64,000 bases of DNA from REEB481 sp044360435. Its GTDB lineage: Bacteria; Bacteroidota; Bacteroidia; NS11-12g; UBA955. Below are positions 49,606-57,324 of this stretch, one piece after another (positions within the stretch are counted from its first letter, which is position 1; each line of letters begins with the position of its first letter). Location: NCBI GenBank assembly GCA_044360435.1, contig JBIKKI010000001.1:1-64000 (forward strand), written 5' to 3'. The position numbers and the translations under genes are program-made. Under the pieces are notes generated by a model. The model was given only the letters and a program-made list of their open reading frames with translations. It ran no database searches and was not told where the DNA came from.

Positions 49606-51069
49606 ATGCGTGTGTTGTTTGTGAATCCTTTGCTGCCCGTGCTCTGCATGGTGATGTCTGTGGCTGCAGATGCGCAGGTACTGAGCTTCAGCAACACCCC
49701 GCGAATCAACCAGCGCGGCGGATACAACCGGGTTCTTGGTGAACACGATGCCGGCATCTATTTATTGCGTTTGCGGAACGCAGAAGGCCGTGGTGTGGTA
49801 TCTCTGGAACACTATTCCCACAATATGGCTTTCCAGCATGAAAAAACGTACCGAATGGGTGCCGAACGCTTGGTGAAGGCACACCTGCTGCCTCAGCACT
49901 GTGTGCTGTTTACCGGCGCTGCAGACCGAAGTCACGGCGTATTTACCCTGGGATACAAAAAGTTGAACGCTGCATTGGAAGAAGTGGCCCAAAAAAGTGG
50001 ACTGCTGACCTTCGACCGTTACGATTTCTACAAAGACCAGGTTCTTGCCAGTGCCGATCGTTCAGGCAAAAACTGGGTTTTTTACGCCGACAGCAGAGAT
50101 GGTCAGGGACGTCAGGTGTTGGACATCGCGTTGCTGGATAGTTCTATGGCACCCCTGTACCGGGAGCAAAAAATACTTGATGTTTCGGCGGATGCCTTTC
50201 GCTTGCTCGATTTAGAAACAGATCCCGAAGGAAATGTATATCTGCTGGCCTCAGAACAGCAAAAAGACAAACGCAAAACGGATCCCGAATCGGTTCGGGT
50301 TGTATTGTATCAATGCACAGCATCCGGCCTGCGTTGGTCGAGGGTGGACCTGAGCCGGGGTGAAGTGTTTATGAGTGGCACGCGCATGGTTTATAACGAC
50401 AGCCTGGGTGAAATGGTTGTGGCCGGATTCTACAGCCAACAAAACCCAGATGGCGCTGATGGAGTATTCATGTACTCCGCCAGACCTGATGGCATGGAAC
50501 GTCAGCGCATTCAAACTGCTTTTTCAACGGATTTTGTTTCCGGCATTGTTGGCGCCCGCCAGGCAGATGTTTCAAACACGCTGAACAATTTCCGCATCCG
50601 GAAAATGATTCCGAGGAGCGATGGCGGTTTGGTGCTGGTGGCCGAACGCTATTATGTCACCCAGCGCGTAGAGACTACCTATATCAGCGGAATTTCACAA
50701 ACCAATACCACCAATTACTACCACCACGATGAAGTGATTTTACTGAGCCTCGACGCCTTGGGAAATATGGAGTGGCAGGAAGTAATCCGCAAAAGGCAAA
50801 GTGCCCTGCTTGGTGCATCACAATTTTCAGGAATAGGGGTTTGTGCCTTGCCGGATGGCGTTGCCGTGCTTTACAACGAACAAGGCAACGGGGATGTGAT
50901 GCAGGTGCGTTTTCAGAAAAACGGCAGCCGCACGCAACGCATCCTGCTGCGGAGTGAAACCTCGCTTACGGCGCTATTTACCGCAGAAGGTGCGCAAACC
51001 GGCTATAACCGGTTGGTATTGCCTTGTTTACGGAACAAACAGATTTCCCTCCTAAAATTGACTTATTGA
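49606..51069 (+). CDS. Secreted protein of unknown function, possibly a beta-propeller
   Basis: 487 residues. Signal peptide about 1-24 (MRVLFVNPLLPVLCMVMSVAADAQ). The mature protein is a run of beta-strand blade-like segments with G-D/N turns. Examples are TDPEGNVYLLASEQQ, GGLVLVAERYY and LDALGNMEWQEVIR, spaced like propeller blades. No catalytic motif or anchor is visible and I do not recognise a family. It may be an exported scaffold or binding protein. The start is set by the signal peptide and the -7 box. The DUF6427 gene follows after 24 nt on the same strand. Confidence 0.65.
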   Translation: MRVLFVNPLLPVLCMVMSVAADAQVLSFSNTPRINQRGGYNRVLGEHDAGIYLLRLRNAEGRGVVSLEHYSHNMAFQHEKTYRMGAERLVKAHLLPQHCVLFTGAADRSHGVFTLGYKKLNAALEEVAQKSGLLTFDRYDFYKDQVLASADRSGKNWVFYADSRDGQGRQVLDIALLDSSMAPLYREQKILDVSADAFRLLDLETDPEGNVYLLASEQQKDKRKTDPESVRVVLYQCTASGLRWSRVDLSRGEVFMSGTRMVYNDSLGEMVVAGFYSQQNPDGADGVFMYSARPDGMERQRIQTAFSTDFVSGIVGARQADVSNTLNNFRIRKMIPRSDGGLVLVAERYYVTQRVETTYISGISQTNTTNYYHHDEVILLSLDALGNMEWQEVIRKRQSALLGASQFSGIGVCALPDGVAVLYNEQGNGDVMQVRFQKNGSRTQRILLRSETSLTALFTAEGAQTGYNRLVLPCLRNKQISLLKLTY

Positions 51070-51093
51070 CGCTCCTGCAGCATTTTTGTTCCC

Positions 51094-52080
51094 ATGATGC
51101 GCCTCCTGCAAAACATTAAACCAAGCAGTGCTTTGTGGGTGGTTATATTCGCCTTTATCCTGCGCACGCCTTACGCGTTTGTGCAACAAGGTGCTGCTAC
51201 TTTTTGTGATACGCCTTTTTTTCCGGGGTTCTTTTTGTGGGCACAACAAAATCCTGTTTGGGATAATGTTCTGGCAACCGTTCTGGTATGCACCTCTGCC
51301 ATGTTGTTAAACCGCGTATGCATCAACCAGGATGTAATTTATACCCATACATACCTTCCGGCCTGGTTTTTTGTACTTGTGAGCAGTTTGATTCCCGCTC
51401 AAATGCACGTGCATCCTTTGCTGTTTTCCAACATCCTTATCCTGATTGGCTTCAATTTTCTGTTCTCTTTATTCCTGTATGAGGGACCATCGGTGCTCAT
51501 CTACTTAACGGCCCTGTTTTTCGGTGCCGCAGCCATGTTTCAGCTGCAACTTCTGGCTTTGTTCATCTTTATCCTGGGTGCCGTAATCCTGATGAAAAGA
51601 ATTACCCTGAAAGATCTGCTGGCGGCATTCCTTGGGCTGCTGATGCCCATTTATGTATTGTTGTCTGTTTGGTACATGCTCAACAGCAACAAGGTAGCGG
51701 TTTATACCTTCGTGGGAAACAGACATGTGGCCACCAACGCAGAACTATTGGCACTTTGGCCTTATGCGCTTTGTTTCATTCTGGTCATTCTTTCGTTCTT
51801 CAAAGTGTTTGCAAACTTCTTCAAGAACAACATTCGCACACGAAGAATCAACCAGGTTTTGATCTTCTACTTCACCTACATGTTGCTTTATCAGTTCTTT
51901 TCTGGTGTCTGCAGCGCGCTGGTAGATATTTGTTTGTTGTTTATTCCCAGTGCTGTTTTTATTGCTTACCTGCTGGTAGGAACCAAATACCGGAGGCTTA
52001 AAGCAATCGCCAATATGTTGTTGGTAATCACGGCCATCTTCTCGCTGTACGGTTCATATCTTGGCTCATTACGGCCATGA
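51094..52080 (+). CDS. DUF6427 integral membrane protein
   Basis: 328 residues with about nine hydrophobic segments, for example LIYLTALFFGAAAMFQLQLLALFIF and LLVITAIFSLYGSYLGSLRP. It matches DUF6427, a Bacteroidota inner-membrane family. Older annotations call such proteins carotene monooxygenase-like, which I do not support because no histidine ligand set is visible. Function unknown. The stop overlaps the start of the histone-deacetylase-family gene by 4 nt (ATGA). Confidence 0.75.
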   Translation: MMRLLQNIKPSSALWVVIFAFILRTPYAFVQQGAATFCDTPFFPGFFLWAQQNPVWDNVLATVLVCTSAMLLNRVCINQDVIYTHTYLPAWFFVLVSSLIPAQMHVHPLLFSNILILIGFNFLFSLFLYEGPSVLIYLTALFFGAAAMFQLQLLALFIFILGAVILMKRITLKDLLAAFLGLLMPIYVLLSVWYMLNSNKVAVYTFVGNRHVATNAELLALWPYALCFILVILSFFKVFANFFKNNIRTRRINQVLIFYFTYMLLYQFFSGVCSALVDICLLFIPSAVFIAYLLVGTKYRRLKAIANMLLVITAIFSLYGSYLGSLRP

Positions 52081-52988
52081 ATGCCTGCGCTGCATGGTGT
52101 CCGGAGTATGTGTTGACATTGCCTGAAAGGCATCCTTTTCCCATGATCAAATACCAATTGTTGCGTAAACAGCTGCACAGCGATGGTATTGTTTCTGAGG
52201 AAGCCTTCTTCGCGCCAACAACACCGAATATTGAAACCCTGCTCAGGGTGCACCACGCGGCTTATCTGGAACAACTGCTCCATGGAACTTTATCCATTGC
52301 CGATGTTCGAAAAACCGGATTTCCACAGTCACCAGAAGTGCTGACGCGTGAACTGCTCATCGTCGGAGGCACCATTCAGGCAGCACAGATTGCCATGAAA
52401 CACGGTATTGCATTCAACCTTGCAGGCGGAACACATCATGCCCACCCCGGTTTTGGCGCCGCGTACTGCCTGCTGAACGATGTAGGAATTGCTGCTACTT
52501 ACGCCGTTTCCTGTTTGGGCGTTTCCCGGGTTTTAATTGTAGATCTGGATGTGCACCAGGGCGATGGAACAGCAGCCATGTTTGCGGATTCCACACAAAT
52601 ATTCACTTTTTGCATGCATGGCGCCGGCTTGTGGCCGCGTTCCAAACACCGGGCTTACTACCACATTTCTGTACCAGAAGGCACAAAGGGGCCGACTTAC
52701 CTCAACATGCTTGAAAAAGCGTTACACGAGGCTTTGTTCCTCATCAAGCCTGATTTGATGTTTTATATTGCCGGTGCAGATGTATTGCACGGTGATAAAC
52801 TGGGCAACCTGGCGCTTACTGAAGAAGACTGCCGGCTTCGCGATGCCTTGGTTTTTGCGCTTTGCAGCGCACACAACATACCTGTGGCGGTAGTGATGGG
52901 TGGTGGTTATGCACCTTCGGTGCAAGCCGTTGTAAACGTACACAAAAACACCTTTCGAGAAGGTTTAAGCCTTTATACTTCGGGTTAA
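52077..52988 (+). CDS. Histone deacetylase family hydrolase
   Basis: 303 residues. The zinc-hydrolase fold of the arginase/HDAC superfamily is clear. It has the ERHPFPMIKY substrate lid and GGTHHAHPGFGAAYCLLNDV, where the double histidine acts in catalysis. LIVDLDVHQGDGT and GADVLHGDKLG carry the zinc-binding aspartates and histidine. The fold resembles the small class IV-like bacterial acetylpolyamine/acetoin-type deacetylases. It removes acetyl groups from an unidentified small molecule or protein. It is coupled to DUF6427 upstream. The convergent porV-like gene ends 1 nt away. Confidence 0.9.
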   Translation: MNACAAWCPEYVLTLPERHPFPMIKYQLLRKQLHSDGIVSEEAFFAPTTPNIETLLRVHHAAYLEQLLHGTLSIADVRKTGFPQSPEVLTRELLIVGGTIQAAQIAMKHGIAFNLAGGTHHAHPGFGAAYCLLNDVGIAATYAVSCLGVSRVLIVDLDVHQGDGTAAMFADSTQIFTFCMHGAGLWPRSKHRAYYHISVPEGTKGPTYLNMLEKALHEALFLIKPDLMFYIAGADVLHGDKLGNLALTEEDCRLRDALVFALCSAHNIPVAVVMGGGYAPSVQAVVNVHKNTFREGLSLYTSG

Positions 52989-52989
52989 C

Positions 52990-54093
52990 CTACGGCTTCT
53001 TTATGCCGAAGCGCAGCGATACCAAGTTTGTGTACAAACCTGTTCCGCTCTGGCCAAAACCGCTGATGGCATAATCCAGCGTGAAGTTGCTGAACCTGAT
53101 TCCGGCACCCGCAGACAACTGCGTGCGCCATACTTCTTCCTGGCCCGTTCGTGGCGTGCGCTGCAGGTTGTATGTGCCGCAGCGCAGGAACAATACGTTT
53201 TGCTCTTTATCTTCTTCCAATAAATAACCCCACTCTACACCCAAATGCGGATCCACACTGAACAGGTTGCTTCGGATCAGGGTATTCCTTTTTCCATCGC
53301 TGGTGATGTCGATATTGCATTCTGCCTGCAACATCCATTGATCGCGGCGAATCTTTTTGGCTGCTCCAAGTATCAGGCGCGGCAAACCGATTTCAAGCGT
53401 GCGTTCTGGGATGGTGTTTCCTGTGAGGGCTAAAACCTCTTTTTGCCGATCGGTAAACGAAAACTCCCATGCGTTGAAACTGCTGCTCACATCGCGGGCA
53501 ACGACGCCAAAACTCCACCCCTGTTTGGGGATAACCGCACGGAATGCTGCATCAAAACTAAAACCCCAGGCCCGCGCAAAAGGACCAACGGTGCGGTGAA
53601 TCACCTTCAAACCACTTCCGAAGCTGAAGCGAGCGCGACGGTAGCGGGTTTTTATGGTTTTTCCATAGTTCGCGTAAAACCCGTAATCGGCAGCTGAAAA
53701 CGTACTGATTCGGTCGTAGTTGACCTGTCCGTTTTGGATCAAATCCAGCGTGTTCAAAATTCCGTCCACCCCAAAGCGCACCACACCGATGCCGAAGCCG
53801 TCATTCTGAGCACCCTTCACAGCAAAAGACAGATAATCGTAGTTGGCCAGGCCCTGATAATAAGAAGCATGCATGAAACTTCCCTGAATCTGATCGTCAA
53901 GATCTGCCAATCCAGCAGGATTCCAATAACCGGCATAAGCATCATGTGTGCTGGCCACCACGGCACGACCCATGGCAAAAGCACGTGCGCCAACGCCCAT
54001 ATGCAAAAACTCATTCACATACTTCCGCGCTTCCTGGGCCTGTACCTGGAAGAAAAGACATTGAAAAAACCCTAAGAGAATTGCTTTTTTCAC
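52990..54093 (-). CDS. PorV/PorQ-family type IX secretion protein
   Basis: 367 residues. Signal peptide about 1-19 (MKKAILLGFFQCLFFQVQAQ). The PorV-type FadL-like barrel begins YVNEFLHMGVGARAFAMGRAVVASTHDAYAGYWNPAGLA. It continues with strands such as NDGFGIGVVRFGVDGI. This is the variant called PorV2 in annotations. PorV proteins hold T9SS cargo at the outer-membrane translocon; the exact role of this paralogue is not known. It is consistent with the large T9SS cargo encoded at 1.6-8.9 kb. The start is GTG at 54093, overlapping the upstream stop by 4 nt (GTGA). Confidence 0.85.
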   Translation of the reverse strand: MKKAILLGFFQCLFFQVQAQEARKYVNEFLHMGVGARAFAMGRAVVASTHDAYAGYWNPAGLADLDDQIQGSFMHASYYQGLANYDYLSFAVKGAQNDGFGIGVVRFGVDGILNTLDLIQNGQVNYDRISTFSAADYGFYANYGKTIKTRYRRARFSFGSGLKVIHRTVGPFARAWGFSFDAAFRAVIPKQGWSFGVVARDVSSSFNAWEFSFTDRQKEVLALTGNTIPERTLEIGLPRLILGAAKKIRRDQWMLQAECNIDITSDGKRNTLIRSNLFSVDPHLGVEWGYLLEEDKEQNVLFLRCGTYNLQRTPRTGQEEVWRTQLSAGAGIRFSNFTLDYAISGFGQSGTGLYTNLVSLRFGIKKP

Positions 54094-54740
54094 AAAATTT
54101 TGAGGTTTTCAAAAATACAGGCTTCTGCCTCGGGAAGCACGGCCTTAAAAGCGTTTCGTGCAGTTGTATTCCATTCTTCGCTTACACCTGCCCGCATGTA
54201 AATCTGCATCATACTGTAGGTAAAAGCTTCATCATCGGTATAGTGATACAGGTATTTCACAGACAGAAACCGGTTCCAGTGCTCTATGAAACGGGTGTTG
54301 TGTTCATGTTTGCCTGCGGATAGCAAACCGTCCAGGGCTTGTACCTGCGTTTGACTCAGGCTTTCATAAAACCGATCCAACTGCTCGGGATGCTGTTTCA
54401 TCAGAACCCTGTCGAGCATGAGCTCAAGCACCAGATGTGCCGCCAGCCATACACGTGGAACATGGTTTCCCAGGTGATGCGCCTTAAATATTTGGTTCAG
54501 TGCTTGGTTACCCACTGTAAAAAACAGCGACTGATGGAACGCCTTATCCCGCTCCAGGTGACGACAACTGCCATGAAACAATTCCAGAGCATGCGCATCC
54601 AGGTATTCCTGGTTTACGTTTTCTGCTTTAAAACGCTGTCGGGGGAGGAAATTCCTGATGAGGTCAGGCAGAACCAGGCCGGCGTTGTAGTGGTGCCGGT
54701 CTACCTGTTGGTCGATCAGAAAATGGGCAAAGAAGTTCAA
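54090..54740 (-). CDS. Protein distantly similar to acyl-carrier-protein phosphodiesterase
   Basis: 216 residues, helical. The opening MNFFAHFLIDQ, the GLVLPDLIRNFLP segment and several downstream histidines and aspartates (AHLVLELMLDRVLM) recall the AcpH/YajB family, which removes phosphopantetheine from acyl carrier protein. The match is weak in the middle, so the activity is uncertain. The start is TTG at 54740. The box TATTTTTG lies 7 nt upstream and TTG 22 nt before that, and no ATG fits better. It is coupled to the porV-like gene. Confidence 0.5.
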   Translation of the reverse strand: MNFFAHFLIDQQVDRHHYNAGLVLPDLIRNFLPRQRFKAENVNQEYLDAHALELFHGSCRHLERDKAFHQSLFFTVGNQALNQIFKAHHLGNHVPRVWLAAHLVLELMLDRVLMKQHPEQLDRFYESLSQTQVQALDGLLSAGKHEHNTRFIEHWNRFLSVKYLYHYTDDEAFTYSMMQIYMRAGVSEEWNTTARNAFKAVLPEAEACIFENLKIL

Positions 54741-54747
54741 ACTGTTT

Positions 54748-54755
54748 CAAAAATA
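54748..54755 (-). promoter_or_regulatory. -7 box of AcpH-like/porV-like unit (TATTTTTG)
   Basis: Exact TAnnTTTG on the minus strand with a TTG 22 nt further upstream (54778-54780). It ends 7 nt before the TTG start. Confidence 0.55.
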
Positions 54756-54821
54756 CAGCTGCTGCGCCTCTCAGGAGCAACATGGCACAGAACCATTGTT
54801 TCTGAAGATTGTTCCTAAGGA

Positions 54822-55328
54822 ATGTGGTATATAATTTCCCGCACAAGCATCATCGGTTTTGCCGGAGTATTCTGTTTTATGGGCTGTACCACTTCAAAAG
54901 GAAAGCAAACGAATAAAATGGATACAGGATCTTTTTCTGTTGTGAAAACGGAAGCGGAATGGCAGGAACAACTGGGGCCCGAAGCTTATCGGGTGCTGCG
55001 CGAAAAAGGCACGGAAAGGCCACATTCAAGCCCATTTGACCAACTGTGGGATAGCGGTACTTATGTATGCAAAGGATGTGGCGCTGAATTATTCTACAGC
55101 AGCACCAAATTTGATGCAGGTTGTGGCTGGCCGAGTTTTTATGCAGCCATTGGCAAAGAGCGTATCAAAGAAATTGCTGACTACAGCCACGGGATGATCC
55201 GCACAGAAGTCGTTTGTGCCAAGTGCGGCGGTCATTTAGGGCATGTATTTCCGGATGGATACGGACAACCTGGTGGCATGCGTTATTGCATCAACGGAAT
55301 CAGTTTGGGTTTCATCAAAAAGCCCTAA
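54822..55328 (+). CDS. msrB: Peptide-methionine (R)-S-oxide reductase MsrB, lipoprotein form
   Basis: 168 residues. A lipobox (CFMGC) near residue 22 makes it a likely lipoprotein facing the periplasm. The MsrB domain follows: two CxxC zinc pairs (CKGCG and CAKCGG), the GCGWPSFYAAI block and the C-terminal RYCINGISLGF with the catalytic cysteine. It repairs methionine R-sulfoxide in proteins. It is divergent from the AcpH-like gene. The convergent terminator begins within its last codons. Confidence 0.94.
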   Translation: MWYIISRTSIIGFAGVFCFMGCTTSKGKQTNKMDTGSFSVVKTEAEWQEQLGPEAYRVLREKGTERPHSSPFDQLWDSGTYVCKGCGAELFYSSTKFDAGCGWPSFYAAIGKERIKEIADYSHGMIRTEVVCAKCGGHLGHVFPDGYGQPGGMRYCINGISLGFIKKP

Positions 55329-55365
55329 AAAAAGGAATGTCCCGCAGGGGGGGCGGGACAATTCC
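55327..55365 (-). terminator. Rho-independent terminator on the minus strand
   Basis: Stem GTCCCGC/GCGGGAC (7 bp) extended by GGAAT/ATTCC around a one-base bulge, with a seven-G/C loop. On the minus strand seven Ts follow. It lies 220 nt beyond the response-regulator stop codon, at the end of the candidate RNA. Confidence 0.8.
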
Positions 55366-55506
55366 AAATCAGGGGGGTATGTTCGCCTCTTTGCCTTTCC
55401 GACGTAATTGCCGGTCCGCTACTCAAACGCAGGGCACAACATAAAAAGACCTGCACTTGAATCAAAAAGGCAAAAAGGGTTGCAAGTGACTTGCGCTTGC
55501 TTGATG
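55327..55506 (-). ncRNA. Candidate structured small RNA, about 180 nt
   Basis: No protein frame fills this gap, yet on the minus strand it has a promoter (TTG-N19-CATCTTTG, 55510-55539), a body with extensive pairing and a good terminator. A 15-bp stem joins 55464-55478 to 55386-55400. Inside it, a 10-bp stem joins 55450-55459 to 55424-55433 around a 16-nt loop, with an asymmetric bulge of 23 nt on the 3' side. This irregular rod with a central bulge and the length are reminiscent of 6S RNA, but no 6S-specific sequence was recognised. It could also be a long 3' UTR of the response regulator. Confidence 0.5.
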
Positions 55507-55509
55507 ATT

Positions 55510-55539
55510 CAAAGATGAAATCACTCGGTGTTCAGGCAA
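55510..55539 (-). promoter_or_regulatory. Promoter of candidate small RNA
   Basis: On the minus strand TTG (55537-55539) and CATCTTTG (55510-55517) are 19 nt apart; the -7 box differs from TAnnTTTG only in its first base. Confidence 0.45.
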
Positions 55540-55585
55540 TATCAGAGTTCACCAATTGCCCATCGTGCTTCATCAATTGCAGCAT

Positions 55586-56341
55586 TTAACGCATGCCCAT
55601 GAATTGCAGAAACGTTTCACGCATGTCTCGGGAAAGCGGGATTTCGTCGGTGTTATCCATGACAACACTGCCGCCGTCGGCTTTGATGTATTCAACGATG
55701 CGGTCCACATTTACCACATAAGACCGGTGCGGACGGAAAAAGCGATTGTTCTTATTCAGGGTGTGTTCAAACTCTTTGATTTTCCGGCTCACCAGTATGT
55801 TCTTCCCATTATTCATGATGAAATGGGTATAGCTGCCATCTGCCTTCAGGTACACAATATCTTGCAGACATACGAACAAAACGCCTCCTGATGTGGGCAG
55901 TGGTATTTTTTTCACGCCTTCCACCATTTGCTCTTTGAGTAAGGCAATATCTGAAGCGTCCAGCCGATTCTCTTTTTTATGTTTTCTTACCTTGTCAATA
56001 GCCACTTCCAATTGATCCAATTGAATGGGTTTTAGCAGATAATCAACGGCAGAAACCTGAAAAGCCTGAATGGCATACTGGGTATATGCCGTGGTAAACA
56101 CCACATGAATTTGTGTTGGGTCGATGTGTTCGAATAAGGATAAACCAGATTGTCCGGGCAATTCCACATCAAGAAATACCAGTTCAGGTTTCTGGTCCTT
56201 AATGAGTTCCACGGCGGTGGGCACATCGACAGCAACACCAACAACGCGCACATCCGGAAAATGCGTTTCCAATAATGCTTTCAGCACATTTTGGGCGCGG
56301 GGTTCGTCTTCAACGATAACAGCATGAATAAGGGTAGTCAT
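55586..56341 (-). CDS. LytTR-family response regulator
   Basis: 251 residues. The receiver domain (1-120) has the phosphorylation site in ELVFLDVELPGQSG and the VVFTTAYTQYA helix. A LytTR DNA-binding domain follows (about 145-250), with YLKADGSYTHF, RKIKEFEHTL and the FFRPHRSYVVNVDRI signature. It is the natural partner of the LytS-type kinase 20 nt upstream. Such pairs control envelope, secretion or metabolic genes. Target unknown; see the neighbouring 3-hydroxyanthranilate operon. Confidence 0.93.
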   Translation of the reverse strand: MTTLIHAVIVEDEPRAQNVLKALLETHFPDVRVVGVAVDVPTAVELIKDQKPELVFLDVELPGQSGLSLFEHIDPTQIHVVFTTAYTQYAIQAFQVSAVDYLLKPIQLDQLEVAIDKVRKHKKENRLDASDIALLKEQMVEGVKKIPLPTSGGVLFVCLQDIVYLKADGSYTHFIMNNGKNILVSRKIKEFEHTLNKNNRFFRPHRSYVVNVDRIVEYIKADGGSVVMDNTDEIPLSRDMRETFLQFMGMR

Positions 56342-56361
56342 AGAATATGGGTTTGGTTCGT

Positions 56362-57213
56362 TTATATTTCATCCAAAACAACCGGCACTTCCAGTATTAC
56401 TGTAGTACCAGCCGACTCCCCCATTTCATCTTTTTTATCCGTGTAACGCACGGCAATGGCGCTGTCACGATCGGCGTTCAACAATTCAAGCCTGCGCTTG
56501 GTGGCACTGGTTGCGAACGGTTTGTGCGTGCGGAAACTTTCAATTTGTGCACTCCGTTCACGACCAATTCCATTGTCGTTCACGGTGCAAAATAGAACTT
56601 TTTTTTCTTCTTCTAAACGAAAGTTTATTCTCAGTAGTTTTTCACCTTTTTTATGCAGCAATCCGTGCTTCAGCGCATTTTCTACATATGGCTGTATCAG
56701 CATGGAAGGCACATGAATATGGTGGGGTTTTAAGCGTTCATCCAACCCTATTTCAATAGTCAAATCATCTCCAAATCGCAGCGCCTCTAAATCCAGATAT
56801 ACGCGCAAACATTTGATTTCATCTGAAAGCCGCACCGTTTCTTCTTCGCTCATGTCTAGGGTCATCCTCATCAAATCACTAAACTTTCCGAGGTAACGCA
56901 TGGCCTGTGTTTTCTCATTCATCAGGATAAACTCCTGAATGCAATTCAGCGCATTGAACATAAAATGAGGATTCATCTGAACCTTCAATGCCTGCAGCTG
57001 AGAACGCTGTAAGTCCTTCTCAACGCGGACCCTTTCCAAATCTGTAAGATGTTTCCTGTGCCTCTTTTCCAGTTGAACACGCACATACATTGCCGACCCG
57101 ACAGAGAATATAAAAAATAAGAAAATGTAAAACGCATCCCTCTGCCAAAAGATGACCTGTCCGAAGATGCCTGCGGGAACGTGTGCGTGAAAATATGATA
57201 GCTCTAAGAACAT
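56362..57213 (-). CDS. LytS-type sensor histidine kinase with minimal N-terminus
   Basis: 283 residues. After only about 24 residues and one membrane helix (AFYIFLFFIFSVGSAMYVRV) there is a short coiled linker. The HisKA-type site QMNPHFMFNALNCIQEFI and the ATP domain (PYVENALKHGL, NDNGIGRERSAQ) follow. Most Bacteroidota relatives have a long sensor region (TPR or multi-helix) before the helix, and none is present. The frame opens at 57285, but that ATG lies inside a hairpin downstream of the operon above. The ATG at 57213 gives the membrane helix and is preferred. Confidence 0.85.
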   Translation of the reverse strand: MFLELSYFHAHVPAGIFGQVIFWQRDAFYIFLFFIFSVGSAMYVRVQLEKRHRKHLTDLERVRVEKDLQRSQLQALKVQMNPHFMFNALNCIQEFILMNEKTQAMRYLGKFSDLMRMTLDMSEEETVRLSDEIKCLRVYLDLEALRFGDDLTIEIGLDERLKPHHIHVPSMLIQPYVENALKHGLLHKKGEKLLRINFRLEEEKKVLFCTVNDNGIGRERSAQIESFRTHKPFATSATKRRLELLNADRDSAIAVRYTDKKDEMGESAGTTVILEVPVVLDEI

Positions 57214-57270
57214 ACGAAATGGGTGTATATGATTTAAAAAAGTTCTTGAAACGGGAAATGTTGAATATCG

Positions 57271-57315
57271 AAAACCGCGGCCCATTTTTCTTTATGGGCA
57301 CCCTTTTGCGGTTTT
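57271..57315 (-). other. Hairpin between the 3-hydroxyanthranilate operon and the kinase gene
   Basis: AAAACCGC (57271-57278) pairs with GCGGTTTT (57308-57315), and inside it GCCCAT pairs with ATGGGC. It is a possible terminator or attenuator for transcripts running from the 3-hydroxyanthranilate genes into the two-component genes, but the T run is short. Confidence 0.4.
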
Positions 57316-57324
57316 GGAATCCGA

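Noticed and set aside
57214..57285. ATG at 57285 as the start of the histidine kinase
   Set aside because: The ATG sits inside a hairpin between operons and would add residues (MGRGFRYSTF...) that do not resemble a signal or sensor. The ATG at 57213 is preferred.
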